From: Carallia brachiata
Lineage: Eukaryota; Streptophyta; Magnoliopsida; Malpighiales; Rhizophoraceae
NCBI GenBank assembly: GCA_021464245.1
Contig: JADCRB010000068.1
Location: forward strand, 1,873,297-1,937,296
Direction: 5' to 3'
Length of the DNA stretch: 64,000 nucleotides
Below the pieces are notes generated by a model. That model was not told the DNA's origin. It did not search any database and worked only from the letters and a program-made list of their open reading frames with translations. Below, piece by piece: positions 45,001 through 56,804 of the stretch. Both the position numbers and the translations under genes were made by a program. Position 1 is the first letter of the stretch; every line of letters begins with the position of its first letter.

Positions 45001-45499
45001 CAAAAAGGAGCTACGCAGCAGGACTATTTGTGATCTTTATTATCTGGTTAATCAACTTTGCCCTGCGCAGATTCTGAATCTTTTACCAAATGAACAAATG
45101 GAGGCCCCAAGCTCGCTAAATCGTTCTTCTTTCAAAATGGCCATAAGATTGGCAGCCAAGTTGCTTCCATTTAATTTTTTATGGATTGAGCCCAACAAAA
45201 AAACAGCAAAAAAAGACCGGGTGTCCAAGAAATCTCCGTCAACTGACTTGTCAGTTGACTGAGATTATTTCAGCCAATAACTGAGACTATTTCAGCCAAC
45301 GAATGACGAGTCGGTTGGCGTTGTCTAGTCGTCCAATGATCGACTAAAGCAAGAAAAGAAGAGCACTTACTGTTTTTTGATCTAGAAAGAAGAGCACTTT
45401 ACCCGCTCCACTGTCCTAAAGAACTCCACGATCCACTTTATTTTGGAGCCATCTCCTCCTCTCATCTCCGCTTGTTTCTTTCAATTTCGCTCAATGGCC
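42024..45499. other. Array spacer, period 1, no gene recognised
   Basis: AT-rich DNA with islands of lower AT content (about 42770-42900, 43080-43900, 44100-44330). Short frames here, for example a minus frame starting MHHACQSFTRD at 42904 and a plus frame near 44120, are also present in period 2 but show no family and no splice context. A 27-base motif around TTATAACAAGTTCTACGTAG is tandemly doubled at 43705-43754. These may be old gene fragments. Confidence 0.45.
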
Positions 45500-45511
45500 G
45501 ACTCTGCTTCT

Positions 45512-45748
45512 TTTATTTTTGATTTACAAAAATAAGAAGATAGGGGTGATGTCCCAAAATTCTGCTGACGAGTATTACCCCTACTCTCAGGATAACTTTT
45601 AGACTGTTTGGATAGTTACAGTATACCTCAGTATTACAAAGGGGAGGAGTATGTTTAATCCCATCAAACACTCTGACAGCTTTCGAACTCAAGGTCTTTG
45701 ACTTGATAACGTTCGACACTTTCCATTAGATCACAACAATTGGTGACA
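45512..45748 (-). mobile_element. SINE present in period 1 only
   Basis: On the minus strand the element begins TGTCACCAATTGTTGTGATC, has box A-like TGATCTAATGG and box B-like GAGTTCGAAAGC, and ends in an A-rich tail. It is flanked by GACTCTGCTTCT (45500-45511) and GACCCTGCTTCT (45749-45760), a 12-bp duplication with one mismatch. Period 2 has the uninterrupted site (near 59453-59465). Related to the SINE at 3503-3730. Confidence 0.82.
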
Positions 45749-46581
45749 GACCCTGCTTCTCCTTTTAAGAAAATACAAATTCAAGATTTCCTAAATACAA
45801 ATTCAAGAGCCACGTTGAATGGACATCTGACAGCCCATCTGGTAACCTTCCTCAGAACCCAGATTGAGGCCCATCAGTTACACCTTCCTTGGAGGCCATG
45901 CCAAGTAAACTCAAAACCCAGGCCAACACAGGCTTTATGTCTTGGATTTCTTATTTAATTTCTAATAATACAGACTTTAATTCAAGATTTCCTAAATAAA
46001 AGCCTTCTTTCCGCGCGCCCATTGAGCGTAACATGGCGACTCTTAATGAAAAATGGTTGATCTGCAGAATGCAATAAACCCCTACCTAAGGGTATCATTT
46101 TATTTCGGATTTTCGCCCCAAAAATAAAAAGGTGACAAGTTCTTTTCTGTCTTATAGATGAAACATGAACCTCACGGTGTTAGTGACATCTCAAGCTTGG
46201 ACTTGGACTGGATAACACAGGTAGTTAGAAGTTGCAACTCGTATTGTTGGAACAGAGAGAACACACAGTGTTTAAATCTCGGTTTAATATGGGATGCAAT
46301 TCGGCTCAGGCTTGCTCACAGATCGAATTTTAGGGCTAGGGACAAAGCCCAAAAAAGATTTTTTCTAAAAATGAAGATAATTTATTTAGGTTATTTTTTA
46401 TTTTTTTTTACCTATTAAAAAACTTATTGTAATCTATTAAAAGAAAAGGGAGTGTCATTGTAGCGATAGTACTTTCTCCCATAAATATCACATCTCCCCT
46501 TCTAAAATTTGAATCTAACCTCTAAAATAAAAATTTTAACTCTAACTATTAAAATATTTCTTACAAATTTTGAGTTTCAAA

Positions 46582-47824
46582 TCACCAAATCCTTCTTACA
46601 CAATCGAAGAGAAAAAAAATCAATGCTGATTTAAAAATCGTGGGCCACGGAATGCCATATGTGCCTTCCCCAAACAACCCCTTCACAAATGGCGAGAAGC
46701 ATATCACCACCTGCACATCCCCGAAGCCTGACCCATGGCCATCATTAACCAATGGTCGCGGTTTAACCAAGAACATGAATAATGCAGCCAAGTGCGCCAG
46801 CACAAGGGTTGTCCCAGACATAAAACCTGGCGATCCGTCAAAGGTGAACCTACCGGCATCACCACCATCAGTAGAGTAGCTGGATTCGTTCTTCCGAGTT
46901 ACTTCAAATACCGTGTCTGATATTCATATAAGTTTCAGTACCACATTAAAAAATCTAAACAACCATCAACCGTGCATTGATTGAGATTATTCTTCCCATA
47001 GTCTGTAGGTACTCTGATAAAGTGTATAGGCTGTGGATCACTACAAGGGCAACATAAATATATGTGCTTGGCTCTCCAATTTGTAACACATGTTAAATCG
47101 TCAATAAAATGTCAAGTAACCGTACTTACTCCTAAGGAGAAAAGAGAAAAGTGTCAAACCATAGTCATCACTTTGATTCCAAGAAAAAATTCAAGAAGAC
47201 GACTTATTTTTTTACACATAACATATGATTTTTGATGTCAAAGAAACTTCATTTTTTATTGACGATAGATATACATTTAATAGAATTATGCTAATTTATA
47301 GATTGATTGGTTTGGAGTTTATAATGCTACTAATAGAAAGAGCCATGGGTTTCCAAAAAAAAAAAAACTAGTGGAGTAACTATGGTCCAAATCTTAGATA
47401 CTTTACTCAAGCTCTAATCCTCGCTAAATGATGAGTCACTAGCATGCAACTATTTGAACACTACTACTTTAAAATGGTATGCCAATGATGGTTATTCACT
47501 TATTCTTATCAAGAATTGTGAATTAACACGCTGACCTTGGGCACAAAATGGGACTCGGAGATAATACAGTAAGCTGGCAAAGCAGCATAGCAGGAATTGG
47601 GCGTGACCCCCAAACCAAAACCCAAACATAGACCAAACGCATCAGAAATTGGAGCTTGCCAGTGAGGGTGGCAAGTATTGGGCTCCCTTCGCTGATCAAG
47701 ATTTCGAGCACACCAGTGACCCACCTCTTTTGTTGTGTCATTGAGGCGGGCCCACTGGAAGGTGCGCAGCCCAAGAAAGCTGGAGAGTTCAGTGAGCAAT
47801 AGGCGAATCTCCCAACCTCTTGTG
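46582..47824 (-). pseudogene. Csl pseudogene fragment 2 (exons 8-9)
   Basis: Exon 8 piece 47824-47535 and exon 9 piece about 47083-46582. Exon 8 lacks its first 40 or so bases, replaced by LINE sequence. It carries a 7-base deletion after RPIP that shifts the frame. Exon 9 has lost its splice acceptor (ACAA instead of a CAG before ATTGGAGAGCC) and about 48 bases encoding the NNQRMGR neighbourhood. It shares these defects with fragment 3, so they predate the recent duplication. Confidence 0.85.
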
Positions 47825-47825
47825 T

Positions 47826-48270
47826 CTTTTTCTTGTCACAGTCTGCGTTTAATGAGAAAATTTGAGACAAGTGGCCTGGATTTTGCCTGGCAACGTTGGC
47901 ATAAGGGAATTTGTTTGTAGGTTAACTTAACGGTGGTGGTGTATTGCATCTAGAAAGGTGTTTATCAATCTCATCTCTCATCAAACTTAATTCAAAATAT
48001 TCGTGACTTGCACAATCGAGAGTGAGCTGTCCAGATTGGTCATATGCACTGCAAATAGAAATATAGCAGCTGACTGGATGACAAAAATTGCACTTTCACT
48101 AGAATGGTGTTTCCACATATTTTGGGAGACTCTCTCTCAGGTGGCCCAATTGCTTTGGCATGATGTAGTAGGAGTTCTGTGGCCTAGGCATAGGCTTTTT
48201 TAGTTTAAGGTGATGTAATTATTCTTTGCTGGTTTATGGGTGTACTACCTTCCCCTTTCATCAAAAAAAA
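47826..48270 (+). mobile_element. LINE 3' remnant (period 2)
   Basis: The plus strand near 48000-48200 reads NIAADWMTKIALSLEW then LLWHDVVGVLWPRHRLF, resembling the C-terminal RNase H region of plant L1 LINEs. A 3' UTR follows, ending CCTTCCCCTTTCATC and an A-run, typical of these elements. It abuts the broken exon 8 of pseudogene fragment 2, so the insertion or a later rearrangement removed exons 1-7. Confidence 0.6.
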
Positions 48271-48379
48271 TTTTGCAAAAAATAGAAAAAAAAAAAAGAA
48301 AAAAGAAATTTTCCAACAAAATAAAAGATTTTACAAAAATAAAGACCACCGATTTATGATTGTAATTTCACGATCAGTC

Positions 48380-51300
48380 TCAACCAATCAAACTCTTCTT
48401 ACACAAACGCACAAGGACAATTGCCAGAAAAGCCGATTTACATATTGTGGACAAGGGTATGCCATATTTGCCTTTCCTAAACAACCCCTCCACAAACGGC
48501 CAGAAGCATATCAACACCAACACGCTGAACACTAGCTCCCCAAAGCGTGACTCGTGACCATCATTAACCAATGGCCATGGCCCAGCCAAGAACGTAAACA
48601 GTGCTGCCAGATGCACCAGCACAAGGGTTGTCCCAGGCACAAAAATGGGTGATTCATCAAAAGTGAACTTACTGGCATCACTAGAGCCGGTAGAATTACA
48701 GGACTCGTCCTTCTGGGTTACTTCAAATACTGTGTCTGAAATTCGTAAAATTTTCAATGCCCCACTTAAAAAACCAAATAGCCATCCATTGATTGAGTTT
48801 ATTCTTCCCATTCTTTGGTTGTTCCACCACGCTCGGATGGACAGGCCAGTTTGTATATATTCCGATAAAGTGTATAGATTGTAGACCACTACAAGCGCAA
48901 TGTAAATATAAATAACTGGCTCCCCAATCTGATTCACATATCAAGTCATTGAAACAATGTCAAGTGAGTATAGTTACTCCCAATGTTATTAAGGGAAAAA
49001 AAGTAAAAAAAAAAAAAGCTATAAAATTTATAAAGAGGGAGTGTGTACAGATATTTTGACTACATGAAAAAATTCAGGAGAAAAACATCTTTATTGGCAC
49101 ATCACCTCTATGTTTCTTGATGACAAGAAACTTTTTATTTTTTTTTTAGTTGATAAATACACATTTAGCAGAAATATGCTACTTTATCAATTATTTAATT
49201 GGAGTTAAAAAAATGAGCATAAGTTGTACAAAATTATAATTGAGCCATCTACGTGGATGTGTTAAGGAAATCTAGAGACTTTTGGCATGCATATTTAATA
49301 TTTCATTTCCTTTAATTGTAACAGAAAGAACTTGGAATTTCTCAAAAATAAATGGAATTGTTAGGTGATACTCTATCTAAGCCCTATTTCTCGCTAATCA
49401 CAAGATGATCAACCGCTAACATGCAGCTATTAGGACACTACTGCTTTAAAATGGCATGTCAATGATCGTTATTCTTACCAATAATGTAAATTAACATGCT
49501 CACCTTGGGCACAAAATAGGAGTTGGAGATGATACAGTACGCTGGCAAAGCAACATAGCATAGCTCAGGAATTGGGCGTAGCCCCCAAACAAAGACCCAA
49601 AGATAGGCCAAACGCTGCCGAAATTGGAGCTTGCCAGTGAGGGTGGCGAATATTGGGTTCTTTTCGCTGATCAAGATTTCAAGCATACCAGTGGCCCACC
49701 TCTTTTGTTGTTTCATTGAGGCGGGACCACCCGAAGGTGCGCAGCCCAAGAAAGCTGGAGGGTCCAGTGAGCAATAGGCAGATCTCCAACCTCTTGTGTG
49801 GATCATCAGTCCCGTGAATAGGTCCTCTGATGTGGATCCATATTGCCAGCCAACCTAAAGCAAGACGAGCCAATACTACCAGTCAAAAATCTCACCAAGT
49901 GTTATTTTGAATTGACCTTGTCCCATATTATCAGAGTCCTATTAAGAGGGCATAACAGTTTAAAGTCCAATAAAAATGAGCAAAAGGCCCTAATTCAAAA
50001 CGAAATATATATATATATATATAAATTAATGCGCTCACAAGCCGACTAAGCTGCCATAACACGGGTTTAATTTGTATGTCGAGAATTGCAAAAATTAGCT
50101 GGTACTGACCTCTCGTCCCCAACTAGTACCATACTCGTATGAGCAATTAGCAACTTTGTGTGCTGCCTCAACCAAATCTTGAAGACGCCTCGTATTATTG
50201 GACTTTCCTTGCAAGGCACAAACAGCTGATTTGGTAAAATCCACTGATTTGCCAAATATTTTCAGCATTTCTTCTTTGTCAGCTAAATTACCTACGAAAT
50301 AAACAAGACTAATAGTTCACGTCGCACTCCCTCTTCTTTTGAAAATGATTGACAATCAAGGAGAAAAGAACATGAAAAGAAAAGAAAGAGGTGCAAGTAC
50401 CCAATAAAAGAGAATGAAAACGAAAGCACAAACAAATTCAGAATTAAGCTGTATACATCCCAATTCAAGCACAAAATGGAAATTATAAAATGGCTACCAG
50501 TAATTGGAGTGAGAAGTTTTTTTTTATTCCAGGTGTCGTCTGGACATAACCCGTAAATAACTTTTCGCCTATGAAAACACCCTGTTCCGGCATAAAATGG
50601 TCCTTGAATTCCAACTATTCCTCGTCCCGCACACTAATTAATGTATGTCATGAAACAAAAAATAATCAGTTGATTTGATATTTCATACAAAACAAACTTC
50701 ACAAGTAAAAAAAAAAAAAAAACATAGTGACACTCTACGTAGAGCTGGTAATTAATCTTATATCAATGTTAAAAAAAAAAAAAAAAGAACATACCTTTTG
50801 CGAAACTACTAACTGATTTCCAAATGGGTCGTCCTTCATTCCATCATAGAAAGTTTGTGGGCACTGGACAAACCCGCTGTCTCGTTCATTCTTCGAACCC
50901 AACAAGAGGCACATGGCATGGTAAATAATTTGTGGGTTATTAGCATACATGTCGCAGTCTACATTTAGCATGATCGGAGCATTAGTCATCAATCCAGAGA
51001 CTCTTGTCTATCAAAAGGCAAAAAAATTGTCATCAATAACAAGTCAATTTTATTTGAAAAATAAACAATGAAATGCTATTTATAAAGTATGTGTCAGCCT
51101 TGGACTTACTAGCACGTTCATTGCACCTGCTTTGTAGTGGTGTGGATGCTTTGGATGTTTCTCTCTAGATACATAAATCAAGTGCGGCAGCCCATCTGCC
51201 AGACCTTCCTTGTTCTCCCATATAACCTACCAGAAAAATTGAAGATATGCATCAAGAAAGTCATTGAAATGGAGGTCAGGTGCGCTGCTAAAAACAAAAG

Positions 51301-52683
51301 AACTCTGGATCATCATTAATAAAGATGTTTATTATTTTTATTTATTTTTTTTAAGTGTAATACATTAATAATTTTATATCACATAAATTTATTTTTGTTA
51401 AATTTTTTTATTTTAAACAGATTTTACTTATTTTATGATATAAATTTATAAATGAGTATTATTAAAAAAATATTAATAAAATTAGAAATTTCCTCGAAAA
51501 TTATAATGTTCTTCTGAATGGCGCTGTAGCTAGATCGGGACAGATGCCTGTTGAGCCACAGTGGCCCGATAGCCGCAAAAGTTGGTACTTCCCGCAATTT
51601 TTCTGGATCGTATTGGCTACTCAGTCTTGAACCTCTACTGGAAGCCAGTGTAATATTTGCTTACGTATTCGAGACAAGAAACCAATAATCAACACCTTAA
51701 TAATAGTTGGATGATTTCTGCGATCTGTTTTGGAAAAGACCGCCAAATCGCCACTTAGATCCCAATTAATGCATTTCTGGGCTGCCTCTTTGATCTTGCG
51801 GCATAGCTCTTCATATTCATCCTATTAAAATTATTGAAATTGATGGAAGGAAAAGCAGTCAAAACTTAAGAGTTAGCAAATCGAATCCAATTAATGGTGA
51901 AAATAAAGAATCCAATTAATATGTGAAGATAAAAAATCCAATATATTATTCCACATGTTCGTTGCCGGGCTAAATTATTTATACCTTCATCTTTGTACGT
52001 TCTTGTTGGAATTCCTGTGAGCCATCGCCACATGATGATTTGCACTCGTTAGCGAAGTATCTGAAGGGGGCTCTGACTGAAATGTTATACTTCTTGCAAA
52101 ATGGGACCCATAGCTTAGCAAATTTTGATGCTTCGACCAGAGAATAGAAGGTGAGAGGGGAGCAGCCATCATCTGACACGTAGCAAGCTAGCTTTTGGGC
52201 TGGATAATCAACCGCTAACAAAGATAGTACAGTGTTTGCAGTGATTATGGGCGGTTCTAGCACAGGGTCTGCTGTTGTAACAAACATATCCACTGGGGGA
52301 AGCTCCTTCACTCCACTGGAATTGGAAATAATAATCATAATAATAATAATAAATATCACGAAAGTTTCTTTGTGAAACTTAACGAATGGCGGTTAAGTTA
52401 TTAAAATGACTTGTAAAAATGTTTACCTTTGCAGAAGGCGTTCTGGGTATGTTTTATAGTCCACTGGAGTCCATTTGGTGCTAATTGTGAGAACCCAAAT
52501 GAAGATAAACCATGACTCACAAAGGAATGCCAGCAGCCAGGCAAATCCATGCTTGTCGAGAGAATGGAGACGGTAAACGACGAGAGACGCAAGAAGCAAC
52601 AAGATTGTAATATCTAGAGCTCTACGTACGGGCATTTTAAGGGCAATTCTATCATAGAGAGGTGGATAGAATGTATTTGCCAT
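48380..52683 (-). CDS. CSLB/H: Cellulose synthase-like protein, CslB/H clade, copy B
   Basis: Tandem duplicate of copy A with the same nine exons: 52683-52427, 52315-51985, 51821-51696, 51226-51110, 51007-50795, 50633-50498, 50291-50110, 49854-49504, 48928-48380. All phases agree and the frame is open, giving 753 residues (three more at the C-terminus, ending CKKSLIG). The catalytic motifs YVSDDG, NVDCDMY and QQKRW are intact; the TED motif reads SED (STSEDLFTG), keeping the acidic pair. Exons 1-7 are almost identical to copy A, exon 8 differs at about 8 of 117 residues and exon 9 at about 20 of 180. Same TATA box and leader as copy A. Likely functional and possibly redundant with A; the C-terminal membrane region is where the two may differ in activity or partner contact. 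Confidence 0.93.
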
Positions 52684-52758
52684 TGACGCACACAAGTATA
52701 AGAACTAGTAACAAAAGAGTTGAACTTGTGCCCGTGCAGTCTCCATGGTTCCGAGGAC

Positions 52759-52767
52759 ATATATATA
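52759..52767 (-). promoter_or_regulatory. TATA box of Csl copy B
   Basis: TATATATAT on the minus strand, same position relative to the ATG (52683) as in copy A. The surrounding promoter is nearly identical, so the two copies probably share expression. Confidence 0.6.
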
Positions 52768-52844
52768 GAACGATAAGTGTGGCTAGTTGCGGGCATTGAT
52801 TGTCCTTGTGGGCTGTGGCTAGGGACTCTTGTTTACTCATTGGT

Positions 52845-54560
52845 CACGAAAGCATATCCTATTGTCGGATAACAGTAGCTAACACCAGTCGTGAGCAAGA
52901 ACAATATTAAAAGGAAAATTTTGAATACGCTGGTATGGAGATATTTTTGACTTGATTTCTTTCCATTTAAGTATTTTATTTACATTCTTAGTAGATTTAT
53001 AAAAGATTTAGTTTCCTCATTTTTCTTTTCTTTTATAATCTTTATATACAGAATTATTGTACAGTTGTGAAACATGAATAAAAATTCACATATTCTTGAC
53101 AACACCAACTCAAAAATTTAAGAGTTATACCTTAAATTACACTAAAATAATAATGTAGTTTATTTAATAATATTTAATAATTATTTTTTTAAAAATTTAA
53201 TTAACCAATAGTATATATTACTTTGATCTCATTTTGATTGCCTATAAAAAATCTAACTAAGTGTTGCCCAAAATTTGACTTCAATCCTGTTATAAGACGA
53301 ATGAAAGACGAGTGCACAGACTGTTGATGTGTCCATGAATTTTTTATTATTTTTTATTAAAAAATTTATGATATATATAAAGTTAAATATAATATACAGA
53401 TAATATTATTGAAAACGGTATGCACAATTTAACTAAGTTAATGCATATTCAATCTTTTTTTTTTTAGAAAAATGTATATTCAATCTTAATTACATGTACA
53501 TTCTATCTTAATTACATGCATATTATGTTTTTTTGCCAAACAAACTTTAAAAATAGGTGAGACTCATCTCGCCTCTACAACCATCCCTTTTGTCTGTCTT
53601 ACGAGACTTTTTTTTTTAAAAAAAAATTTAAATTATCTTTACTTTAAATGCATAATGTGTATATAGTTTTCAACATTTTATTTAAGACACTGATTTTGAA
53701 TGTAGAAGAGCTAGGTCCCTAATAATTCGCTTTCTTAAAAATTATTTAAGTTCTATAGAAAAATAGACAGTCACCTAATATTCGTGAAGTGGTTAAGGTC
53801 AATTTAAGAGCTAACATCCACTCAAAAATTGCACCTATTGTCGGATAACAGTAGCTAACACCCACTCAAAACTTTAAGAGCTGCCAATAACTTAAATTAC
53901 ACTAAAATATTAATGCAGTTTATCTGATAGTATTTAATAATTAAATTTTTTAAAAATTTAATTATTTAACAGTACATGTTACTTTGATATCACTTTAATT
54001 GTACGTAAAAAATCTAACCAAGTATTTTTCAAATTTTAACTTTAATCCTGCTACAAAACGAAGGAGAGATGAGTGCACAGACTGATGATGTTCACGAATT
54101 TTTTATTAGTTTTTATCAAAAATTTATGATATGTATAAAGTTAAGTATAATACATAAATAATATTATTGAAAGAAGTATGCACATTTTAACTAATTGAAT
54201 GAATATTCAATTTTAATTGCACGTACATTCTATCCTAATTACATACACATTATATTTTTTTCCAAACAAACATTCAAAAAAGGAGGGACTCATCTCGCCT
54301 CTGCACCCATCCCCTTTGTCTATCTCATGAGATTTTTTTTTTAATTTTAATTATCTTTACTTTAAATGCATAATGTGTGGATGGTTTTCAACATTTTATT
54401 TAAAACACTGTTTTTGAATGTAAAAGAGCTAGGTCCATAATAAGTCGCTTTCTTAAAATTTATTTAAGTTCTATAGAAAAAATAGACGTCGCCCAATATT
54501 GCTGAAGTGGTAGAGCTTATTACTATTGTTACAAAATTTTCTTTTGATAAAATCTCAAAG
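52845..54560. repeat. Spacer with internal tandem duplication, period 2
   Basis: Counterpart of 39784-41460, with the same two related segments (about 53115-53800 and 53875-54515). Small indels only. No gene. Confidence 0.65.
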
Positions 54561-54632
54561 AAATAAAACAATACGCCGCGGGTCCTTGTGGGTCCTTTAT
54601 ATAGTATGTCTCATTTCTCAAGTTATACTATC

Positions 54633-55105
54633 GAGATATCAATATTTTTATTTCTAAATTTTTAAGTTTCTTTTTACGTTTGAATCTCAAATTTTTTTGA
54701 CATTTTATTTGAGTTATAAACCTTTTAATTTTCTATCAAATCAGTCCCTCTGTTTACCAAAAGTGATCAATCTATTAAAAAATAATTTTAACTTTATAAA
54801 AATTTATTTTAAAAAAGATTAAATATATAAATTAAATATCTTTTCTATCAAAAATATGTATATTATCTATTTAATTTGTATATTTGTTGATTAAAAAAAT
54901 ATTTAATGTCTATATTTTGTTGATAAAAAAATATTTAATTCATATATTTAATTTTTTTAAATAGTTTTTATTAAGTTAAACTAATTTATTAATCGATTAA
55001 CCACTTTTTGTAATTTAAAGAACTGATGTAATATGAAATCAAAAAATTTAGAACTCAAATGAAATATTAAAAAATTTAGAAATTAAATATAAAAAAATTT
55101 AAAAA
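54633..55105. mobile_element. Mutator-type MITE in period 2, right end deleted
   Basis: Counterpart of 41545-42013: it starts with the same GAGATATCAATATTTTTA terminus after TTATACTATC. Its right terminus and flank (about 80 bases in period 1) are missing, so it has lost one inverted repeat. Confidence 0.65.
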
Positions 55106-55827
55106 AATTAAAAAAACAAGAACCATAGAGCCACAAAGCCAGTACAGAGCAAATCACAGCATCGGTTACGGGAGCTTAAAAAGTAATGACGTCGACCTGA
55201 CGAAGCAAAATCATGAAACAAAAATTCTGTGTCATTCTCATTTTGTTATTTTATTTTATCTTATATTTTTCTATCCACAACCTCTTAGACCTGTACATAA
55301 AAACGTGCATATTTTTGTTATTTTAATTTCTTTTATGCACACGGATAAGAAAGCACAGGTTTTTTGAAATAAAGGAGCTGCAGATTCTTTTTTTTTTTTT
55401 TTGTTGCCTGAAAAAATTAAAATAAAAATTGAAATGAAAGGAAAAGAAAAGCCTATTTTTTACGTGTTTTTGTCTTAAATGGTAAAAGTAAAACCTATCA
55501 CGTCAACTGCCAAGCTTGAATCTCTGACAGGGAGTTTTGTTAGTACAGCTCAATCACAGTCGAAATGATTGAGCAAAGGAAAGTTGAGAAATGAGGAAAA
55601 AATAAAAAAAAGTGACGAAAAAATAAAATTGTTTAAAGTGATAAAAAAATTAAAAAAATATATAATAAAAAAATAGATAGTAATTTATAAGAAAAAAATG
55701 ATAAAAAAAATAAATTATTTAAATAAATATAAAAAATTAAAAATATATATAAAAAAATAAATTATAATAATTATAATTTTTTTCCTTCCTTTCTTTTCCC
55801 TTACAAAACAAACAAGCTTTAGCTTTA

Positions 55828-56162
55828 CACTTTGTTTGGAGTGCAAAATGGGTGTGGAGAGAAAATGGAGAGAAAGAAAGTAAATGGAGAGAATGAAATT
55901 TTCTCTTATATTGTTTGGAGTGATAAGAGAATAGTGAGGAAAGAAAGTAGAGAGAAAATTATGAATTGTTTGGATATGAGGAGAAAGTGAAGAGAAAGAA
56001 AGTATTTTAATTATAAATTATTAATATACCCCCAATTGAGTGACAATTGGATCACCATTTTTAACCAATGCTAATTATAATTTTTTTTTTGTTTTCGGAA
56101 ATCCTAATGTACATATAATTTGGACATGTGATTTGTATATATATGTGTACGAATGTGTGTAA

Positions 56163-56212
<50 letters not shown>

Positions 56213-56801
56213 TTTATGTGATTTGTATCTATATATATATATGTGTATACATTCCAGCAAACTCAAGTGGATGACGTGATTTTCACTGCGACTGGATATT
56301 GGTTATAAATGTAGTTGATGAAAAGAAAATTGATCTAATAGGGTTGCCCAAATTTAACATCCCAAAGCAAAATCAAAAATGGATTCAAAATCTTTCCCTA
56401 ACTCATTATTAGGTGCGTAATTTAGTATCTCCATTTATTTATTACTTCAATTTTTTTTTAGTGACACATAAGGGGCACCACCGTGAAATTGGAGCTTGGT
56501 AATAACAAAAATGTTGGCATCACCGTGAAATTGGGGCTCTGGTTGCCTTCTTTCTTATGTGGTGGACTTTCAATAAAAAAAGGGTAATTTTGGTCATTTT
56601 ACTGCACATGCTTACATTTTCTCTTGGTTTCTTTCCGATTTGGGGCGACTGTCCGTACAGTACGGACAGATCAGAATTTTCTCCAGCAATTCCACTCCTT
56701 TTCTTTCTTCTACACTCCAAACGAGGAATTATTTCTTGGAATTTGTACTTTTCTTTCCTTCCTTTTCTTTCCCTTGCTTTCTCTACGCTCCAAACATAGC
56801 A
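55828..56801. mobile_element. PIF/Harbinger-like element present in period 2 only
   Basis: A 974-bp insertion flanked by TTA (55825-55827 and 56802-56804); period 1 has one TTA at the empty site (42771-42773). Termini are inverted and imperfect: CACTTTGTTTGGAGTG at the left, TGCTATGTTTGGAGCG as complement of the right. Similar TTTGG motifs recur inside both ends. A TTA duplication and short inverted ends fit PIF/Harbinger (Tourist-like). It contains an (AT)n tract near 56159-56203 and no transposase. Confidence 0.78.
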
Positions 56802-56804
56802 TTA

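Larger units (their letters stand above)
34351..47407. repeat. Csl tandem array, period 1
   Basis: Homology with 47408-61137 starts abruptly at CAAGCCCTAATCC (34351); sequence left of that is unrelated. Contents: Csl exon-8 fragment, LINE remnant, full Csl gene A, spacer, and the exon-9 fragment of the next pseudogene. Unlike period 2 it has a SINE (45512-45748) and lacks the Harbinger-like insertion. Confidence 0.85.

Noticed and set aside
45494..45958. Frame starting MADSASPF, split by the SINE, as a possible small gene
   Set aside because: In period 2 the same site (59447) diverges in an A-run and stops early; no family recognised.
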